The translations under genes and the position numbers were made by a program. This document shows positions 50,919-55,499 of a stretch of 55,499 bases of DNA, piece by piece. The stretch is from JBBSUQ01 sp964389755. GTDB taxonomy: Bacteria; Bacteroidota; Bacteroidia; Flavobacteriales_D; Crocinitomicaceae. The stretch is taken from the NCBI GenBank assembly GCA_964389755.1, contig CAYMEW010000029.1:1-55499 (forward strand). The letters are read 5' to 3'. Every line of letters begins with the position of its first letter. Positions within the stretch are counted from its first letter, which is position 1. A model generated the notes under the pieces. It was not told the DNA's origin and made no database searches. It worked only from the letters and a program-made list of their open reading frames with translations.

Positions 50919-50932
50919 GAACAGCTTATATC

Positions 50933-50975
50933 AAAAAAGTCCGCTCGTTGTCTCTCGACAGAGCGGACTTTTTTT
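50933..50975. terminator. Bidirectional terminator after pruA
   Basis: Perfect 14-bp stem AAAAAAGTCCGCTC / GAGCGGACTTTTTT with a 14-base loop; T runs flank it on both strands. Confidence 0.9.
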
Positions 50976-51319
50976 GTGTAAAAGATAGGTGAACCTTAAA
51001 AAAACAAACCGTCCCGGGAGAGCGGACGGTTCGAAAGAACTTTAAAAACGACATGTGAAAACTCTCCCGCATGTCCCATAAACGAAAACGAATGAATGGC
51101 CTGGCCATCCTTCTTAAAACTAACGCTGCTACACTTACGCCCGAAACCGGAATTCGGATTGCGCGTGCAAAAAAATAAATCGCAAGCAGGTGATGATAAC
51201 TGAAGGAAGGAAAAAAGGACGGACCCGGATTAATTGATGGCACTCCTGGGAATACGATCAATCATGAAACTTATAACTGCTATTGGATGAGATTCCGGAC
51301 CCGTCCTACCTATGAGTAT
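50976..51319. other. Gene-free stretch with structured repeats
   Basis: About 345 bases without a convincing gene. It holds a terminator for the minus-strand operon (51007-51031) and a long-range inverted repeat: GGACGGACCCGG (51217-51228) against CCGGACCCGTCC (51295-51306), pairing at 10 of 12 positions. On the minus strand this lies in the 3' untranslated region of the OmpA gene and could form a structured RNA tail. Confidence 0.5.
51007..51031 (-). terminator. Terminator of the adhesin-PorP-OmpA operon
   Basis: Perfect 8-bp stem AACCGTCC / GGACGGTT with a 9-base loop; on the minus strand it is followed by TGTTTTTTT. It lies nearly 300 bases beyond the OmpA stop. Confidence 0.75.
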
Positions 51320-53497
51320 TTACATCTTCACAACCACGAATTCCGTACGCCGGTTCTCCTGGTGTTGCTCCTCAGTACAGTCCGACTGAATAGAGCCTTC
51401 GCAGGCGCAGGCGTTGAGTAAACGATATTCCCCATACCCCTTTCCGTAAATCCGCTCCGGGTTCGTGATACGCTTCTTTATATATTCGGCCGAAGCAGCC
51501 GCACGCTTCTGAGAAAGGCGCTCATTGGATTTGGCACTTCCGCGGCAATCTGTGTGCGAACCGAGTTCAACGACCATGGTCGGGTTCTCATTCATAACCT
51601 TTACGATCTTATCCAGTTCAACCGCTGCATCCGTACGAATTGTCGCTTTACCGAGGTCGAAATAGATCGGCTGGAGATCGATGGCCTTTGCCAGATCCAC
51701 ACCTACTGCCATTTTTTCCAGTTTCAGGTTTATTTCCTCACTGACATCGTATTGCCCTTCATGATCGAGGAGCCGGTTATATGTCAGTGTCTTCGACAGG
51801 TAATCTTCTTTGGCGAGGGTAATGTTATACGACATGCGATCGTTGATTTTTTTATCAGCTACAGGGCGCATTACCTGTCCTTTGTCATTGGTGAGAAACT
51901 CCTCGGTAACCCCGGTCATGTTGTTGGTGAGTATCACCTTTGCATCGGCAATGGGATCACCCGTACGCTTTTCCCGGACAGTCAGTAAAATTGAAAACCC
52001 GGGATCTTTCTCGAGTGCTACTTCTTCTGTGAAATTATCGGCTGTTTTATCAGAAAGTTCAAATTTGTGTCCCGCTTCGAAATAGTCTTCGTGATTGGCC
52101 ACGAGGCTGTAATTGCCATTTTCTTCGAGCGTGTACTCCGCTTTTCCCTGGCCGTCGGTTGTAAGTTGCGCGATCTCCGTACCGTCGCGGAGCAGACTTA
52201 CACTGGTACCCGGCAACAGTTCGCCTTTCACGGATTTCGAAACGATCTCGAGTTTTTTTCCGAAGCTGAACGGCTTTTCCATGGTAAAAGAATACAGGTC
52301 GTCACCTCCCCTGCCGGAACGCCGGTCGGAAGAGAAATACCCGCTTTTCATCCCCGGTTCCATCCAGAACCCGAAATCGTCGAGGTTTGAATTCATAGGC
52401 CAGCCCATGTTTTCCACCTTGCGAAACTTGCCGTCTTTGTACTGGGTGTAATAAAGATCCAGACCTCCGAATCCCGGTCTGCCATCGCTTGAAAACACGA
52501 GTATATTCTCGGTATGCCAGAATGGGAAATTCTCATTCCCGCTCGTATTCAGGGCTGCCAGGTTCACAGGTGTCGTCCAGTTCCCGGAATTATCCCTTTG
52601 GGTATAGTACAGGTCCGCTCCGCCCTTTCCGCCGGGCATGTCGGATGAGAAGATCATTTGATTCCCGTCCGGTGAAACGGCTGCGTGCCCCACGTTGTAG
52701 TCTTTTGAATCGTAGGGAAAATCTTCGGCTGACGTCCACTCACCGTTGATCAGCCTCAGGATCATCAATTTAAAATGTCGTGAACCGTCCTGCTTATTCT
52801 TTTGAGCGTAATTACGCGTCAGGTAAGCCGTATTTCCATCGGGTGAAAATGCAATCGGTCCGTCATTATACTTTTCATTCAACACGCTCACAGGCTCTGA
52901 CGGGGCATCTGCCTGCAGCGACATCGTGTATACGTTCGTAAACGGTTCGCGGTCACCTGACCATTTGCGGTCTACCAGTAATTTCTCGTTCCCGTTGGAC
53001 GCATAGTAAAGAGCATTATCCCGCACAAATGGTGCATAATCGGATACCGAACTGTTCATTTCAAGTAAATGGACCTGAAATCCGTACGGATTGTTCTTCT
53101 GCTGATCGATCCAGTCGCGCAACTGCGTATACTGCATGCTCTCCTGCGGTGTCTGGATTAACTTTTCGTACTGTTGAAGCTGTACTTCGGCTTCTCCGTA
53201 CTTCTCATTTTTCAGCAATGCCAGGGAATAGTGGTACACATCCGAACTCGTCTTTTCGGCCTGCCTGTTGATCTTTGCCCATTCGTTTTCCGCAAGCTGG
53301 TTCTGACCGGTCATATCATAACTTTCTGCAAGTTTGCGCCTTCCTTCCGTAGTCAGTTGGTGCGAGGCTTTGTAATAATCGATCGCCTCATAATAATTAT
53401 AACGATCATAATATTTGTTTCCACGTCGCTCATCGGCATCCTGGGCGTTCAGGAAACATACGGAAAACACTGTAAGGATTGTAAGGATTGTTTTCAT
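51320..53497 (-). CDS. OmpA-family protein with TPR and PD40 repeats
   Basis: A 725-residue exported protein. After a signal peptide (about 1-18) come TPR repeats (YDRYNYYEAIDYYKASH), then WD40-like PD40 blades (FSPDGNTAYLTRN, VSPDGNQMIFSSDMPGGKGGADLYY in parts, YFSSDRRSGRGGDDLY), two carboxypeptidase-regulatory-like domains, and a C-terminal OmpA peptidoglycan-binding domain (IYFDLGKATIR ... ELGSHTDCRG ... LSQKRAAASAEYI). This layout is known beside PorP/SprF proteins in T9SS organisms, where it links the outer membrane to peptidoglycan. It starts 2 bases after the PorP/SprF gene. Confidence 0.9.
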   Translation of the reverse strand: MKTILTILTVFSVCFLNAQDADERRGNKYYDRYNYYEAIDYYKASHQLTTEGRRKLAESYDMTGQNQLAENEWAKINRQAEKTSSDVYHYSLALLKNEKYGEAEVQLQQYEKLIQTPQESMQYTQLRDWIDQQKNNPYGFQVHLLEMNSSVSDYAPFVRDNALYYASNGNEKLLVDRKWSGDREPFTNVYTMSLQADAPSEPVSVLNEKYNDGPIAFSPDGNTAYLTRNYAQKNKQDGSRHFKLMILRLINGEWTSAEDFPYDSKDYNVGHAAVSPDGNQMIFSSDMPGGKGGADLYYTQRDNSGNWTTPVNLAALNTSGNENFPFWHTENILVFSSDGRPGFGGLDLYYTQYKDGKFRKVENMGWPMNSNLDDFGFWMEPGMKSGYFSSDRRSGRGGDDLYSFTMEKPFSFGKKLEIVSKSVKGELLPGTSVSLLRDGTEIAQLTTDGQGKAEYTLEENGNYSLVANHEDYFEAGHKFELSDKTADNFTEEVALEKDPGFSILLTVREKRTGDPIADAKVILTNNMTGVTEEFLTNDKGQVMRPVADKKINDRMSYNITLAKEDYLSKTLTYNRLLDHEGQYDVSEEINLKLEKMAVGVDLAKAIDLQPIYFDLGKATIRTDAAVELDKIVKVMNENPTMVVELGSHTDCRGSAKSNERLSQKRAAASAEYIKKRITNPERIYGKGYGEYRLLNACACEGSIQSDCTEEQHQENRRTEFVVVKM

Positions 53498-53499
53498 GG

Positions 53500-54426
53500 T
53501 TAAAAGTATCTGGGTGAGGAAATACGCCCTTCACGGTGGAAGATGAAGTCATAACGAAGCATGACCTCATGACTTCCCTGGTTGTAGCGGGCAGTGGAAT
53601 TTGTATAGGAAAAATCGAATGAGTACCCCAGCAGGAACTGTTCGCTGATGTTCACACCTGCCAGTATCCCAAAGGCGTCTCCGGCCCTGTACATGGCTCC
53701 GATGTTGAAACGGTCGTGAATAAAGAACTGTGCAGACAAATCGATCTGTAGCGGAGCACCGTTCGTCACACGAACCATCGTTGTCGGCTTGAAACGGATC
53801 GCAGGGTTGATGCGGAAAACACTCCCCATAATAAAGTAGTAGTGCCGGATCTCATCCAGCCCGGAAAGCCCGTTCCCGCTTTTATAGTCGTTTTCGAGTA
53901 ACTTCGGAGCCGATATTCCCGCATAAAAACGCTCCCTGCTGTAATACAGTCCAAAACCGAAATTAGGTTTCACCTGGTTGCGCAGTGCCTGCGAAAAGGC
54001 ATTGTCATTTTGCTGCTGCAAAGTCAACGAGGTCGTTTGTGCACTGAGGTTGTCGATCCCGCCTTTCAGGCCGAAGGAAAGTCTGCTGCGGTCATTGATC
54101 TTCAGCCGGTAAGCGAAGTCAACGGCAAACGAGGTATTATGTACCGGCCCGATCTGGTCATTCACAACAGACAGTCCCAGCCCGATATTCTTCGATACGA
54201 CGGGTGCGTGTGCGGTCAGTGTTTGCGTGTTGGGCGCTCCGTCGAATCCGACCCACTGGAAGCGTCCCAGTGCGGTCACCGTCAATGCATCGCGGCTTCC
54301 CGCATACGCCGGGTTGACCACCAGCGTATTGTACATGTAATGGGTATACAGTGCTTCCTGCTGCGCCATCACCGGGAAAGCGCAGAGGAGCGTGAACAGT
54401 ATGCTTATCTTAAATCTCATAATCAA
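53500..54426 (-). CDS. PorP/SprF family T9SS membrane protein
   Basis: A 308-residue outer-membrane protein with signal peptide (FKISILFTLLCAFPVMAQ). Family motifs: QEALYTHYMYNTLVVNPAYAGSRD (in parts), GRFQWVGFDGAPNTQTLTAHAP, GLGLSVVNDQIGP and a C-terminal HEVMLRYDFIF. PorP/SprF proteins anchor or help export large adhesins carrying CHU_C domains, and such an adhesin gene lies directly upstream, overlapping by 4 bases. Confidence 0.94.
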   Translation of the reverse strand: MIMRFKISILFTLLCAFPVMAQQEALYTHYMYNTLVVNPAYAGSRDALTVTALGRFQWVGFDGAPNTQTLTAHAPVVSKNIGLGLSVVNDQIGPVHNTSFAVDFAYRLKINDRSRLSFGLKGGIDNLSAQTTSLTLQQQNDNAFSQALRNQVKPNFGFGLYYSRERFYAGISAPKLLENDYKSGNGLSGLDEIRHYYFIMGSVFRINPAIRFKPTTMVRVTNGAPLQIDLSAQFFIHDRFNIGAMYRAGDAFGILAGVNISEQFLLGYSFDFSYTNSTARYNQGSHEVMLRYDFIFHREGRISSPRYF

Positions 54427-55499
54427 CGTGTTAAATAAATATATCCTTTCATGACATCTCCGTTTCCAAGGTCGAGCAGGTAGAAGTAAGTGCCTTCCGG
54501 TAACTTCTCATTGCCGATCGTCATCGAATTCTGCGAAGTTCCGTCCCAGTTATTGGCATACGGCGCGCTTTCGAATACTTTCTGACCCCAGCGGTTAAAG
54601 ATGGTAATGCGATTGTCGGGGTAATATTCGAGGCCGTCTATCACGAACTGATCATTGACATTATCACCGTTCGGCGAGAAGCCTTCGGGAACAGTCACTT
54701 CTTTGGTACATTTTTCATTATCCGGGTCCGGATCACAAGGGTCCAGCGGATCCCATCCGTTGGCGATCTCATCTCCGTCACTGACTCCGTCTCCGTCGGT
54801 GTCCGGGTTATCCGGATCGGTTCCGTACAGTTCCTCATCCGCATCCGAAACGCCGTCGCCATCGGTATCACCTCCACCTGAGCCGCAACCCGGGCCATTG
54901 GCATTCGGATCGCACGGATCGAGCGGATCGCTGCCATTCGTAACCTCATCACCGTCATTGATTCCGTCGCCGTCGGTATCCGGGTTCGTAGGATCGGTTC
55001 CGTATGTTACTTCCTCGCCGTTTGTCAGGCCGTCACCGTCCTGGTCACAGTTTACTCCACTTGCATTCGGATCACACGGATCCAGCGGATCACTACCGTT
55101 GGTAACTTCCGTACCATCATCGATTCCATCCCCATCCGTATCCGGGTTGTTCGGGTCAGTTCCGTAGGTTCCTTCGTCTCCATTTGGCAGACCGTCACCG
55201 TCCGGGTCACAATTCGCTCCGGTAGCATTCGGATCGCATGGATCGAGCGGGTCGCTTCCATTAGTTACCTCATCACCGTCATTGATTCCATCACCGTCGG
55301 TGTCCGGGTTGTTCGGGTCGGTTCCATAAGTTCCTTCGTCTCCGTTTGGCAAACCGTCTCCATCCTGATCACAAGCTGGGCTGGTCGCATTCGGATCACA
55401 TGGATCGAGTGGATCGCTGCCGTTGGTTACTTCCGTACCATCGTCGATTCCGTCGCCGTCCGTATCGGGGTTCATCGGGTCGGTTCCATAAGTTCCTTC
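54423..55499 (-). CDS. Repeat-rich adhesin with CHU_C C-terminus (partial)
   Basis: The last 358 residues of a large exported protein that begins beyond the right edge; the frame stays open to the last base. It consists of thrombospondin type 3-like calcium-binding repeats (DTDGDGINDGDE, TDPNNPDTDGDG), about five copies, then a gliding-motility-associated C-terminal domain (VPEGFSPNGDNVNDQF ... ITIFNRWGQKVF ... GTYFYLLDLG), the type B signal for T9SS. Calcium would stiffen the stalk. Gene order adhesin, PorP/SprF, OmpA suggests one surface system. Confidence 0.9.
   Translation of the reverse strand, partial: EGTYGTDPMNPDTDGDGIDDGTEVTNGSDPLDPCDPNATSPACDQDGDGLPNGDEGTYGTDPNNPDTDGDGINDGDEVTNGSDPLDPCDPNATGANCDPDGDGLPNGDEGTYGTDPNNPDTDGDGIDDGTEVTNGSDPLDPCDPNASGVNCDQDGDGLTNGEEVTYGTDPTNPDTDGDGINDGDEVTNGSDPLDPCDPNANGPGCGSGGGDTDGDGVSDADEELYGTDPDNPDTDGDGVSDGDEIANGWDPLDPCDPDPDNEKCTKEVTVPEGFSPNGDNVNDQFVIDGLEYYPDNRITIFNRWGQKVFESAPYANNWDGTSQNSMTIGNEKLPEGTYFYLLDLGNGDVMKGYIYLTR
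54708..55499 (-). repeat. Tandem 162-bp repeats in the adhesin gene
   Basis: Three units of exactly 54 codons (55472-55311, 55310-55149, 55148-54987), then a 59-codon unit (54986-54810) and a partial one (54809-54708). Each unit has two DxDGDG calcium loops. Units alternate between IDDGTEV and INDGDEV, so the true period may be 324 bp. Confidence 0.88.

Noticed and set aside
50926..51261. 111-codon minus-strand frame downstream of OmpA
   Set aside because: It runs through two terminator hairpins and shows no family-like sequence.
54655..55167. Serine/proline-rich plus-strand frame over the adhesin
   Set aside because: Its repetitive sequence is the antisense of the calcium-binding repeats.
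54708..55499. CRISPR-like periodic repeats
   Set aside because: Units are 162 bp, in frame and coding for DxDGDG loops; there are no short repeats with unique spacers.

Overview
The window looks like chromosome of a Bacteroidota bacterium, most probably order Flavobacteriales. Four things support this: promoters of the TAnnTTTG type in front of many genes; type IX secretion (T9SS) cargo proteins with type A or CHU_C C-terminal domains, plus a PorP/SprF-like protein; two-repeat DnaJ zinc fingers; and the gene order Nudix, pyrE, SRPBCC, birA, rsfS, ftsH, cdsA, psd, which I know from Flavobacteriia. Base composition is mostly balanced to slightly GC-rich, apart from one AT-rich patch near 18.7-20.0 kb. 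I see no tRNA, rRNA, CRISPR array or complete insertion sequence.

Region by region. 0-8 kb: the end of an unknown gene, an orphan LuxR-type response regulator, a Nudix hydrolase, then a tightly packed housekeeping block (pyrE, SRPBCC protein, birA, rsfS, ftsH, a DUF2007-like gene, cdsA, psd), often with overlapping genes. 8-10 kb: grpE-dnaJ heat-shock operon with a palindrome at its promoter. 10-14.6 kb: a CPBP membrane protease, a four-gene arsenosugar biosynthesis operon (peroxidase-like protein, ArsS radical SAM enzyme, two sugar transferases) and a small exported protein; intergenic palindromes sharing a CAGGCAG core lie at both ends. 14.7-21 kb: two large T9SS-exported proteins facing apart around an AT-rich patch that holds a broken HTH gene. 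21-30 kb: small exported proteins, a K+(Na+)/H+ antiporter, a lipocalin, an exported M1 peptidase, purL and a PepSY membrane protein.

30-35 kb: a methyltransferase, a PH/GRAM-like protein, then a two-component system (OmpR-type regulator plus histidine kinase) followed by a PepSY-like exported protein, a DUF2490 outer-membrane protein and an SdiA-regulated-type protein. The promoters of the regulator and of the PepSY gene carry the same CAG-N8-CAG motif at the same distance from the -7 box, suggesting one regulon. 35-41 kb: an FAD oxidoreductase that has lost its redox cysteines, a MutS2-type ATPase lacking the Smr domain, and a T9SS cargo protein. 41-47.4 kb: the complete nqrABCDEF operon for the Na+-pumping NADH:quinone oxidoreductase, with a 19-bp palindrome between nqrA and apaG. 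47.5-55.5 kb: apaG, a TPR membrane protein, pruA, and an adhesin-PorP/SprF-OmpA triad whose adhesin carries tandem calcium-binding repeats and runs off the window.

The most interesting observations are the shared operator-like motif of the two-component module, the likely leaderless promoters of pyrE, mutS2 and the response regulator, the mosaic T9SS gene at 19.1 kb, the arsenosugar operon without a local arsM, the nqrA/apaG palindrome and the cysteine-less oxidoreductase. All function calls rest on reading motifs by eye; no database search was possible.
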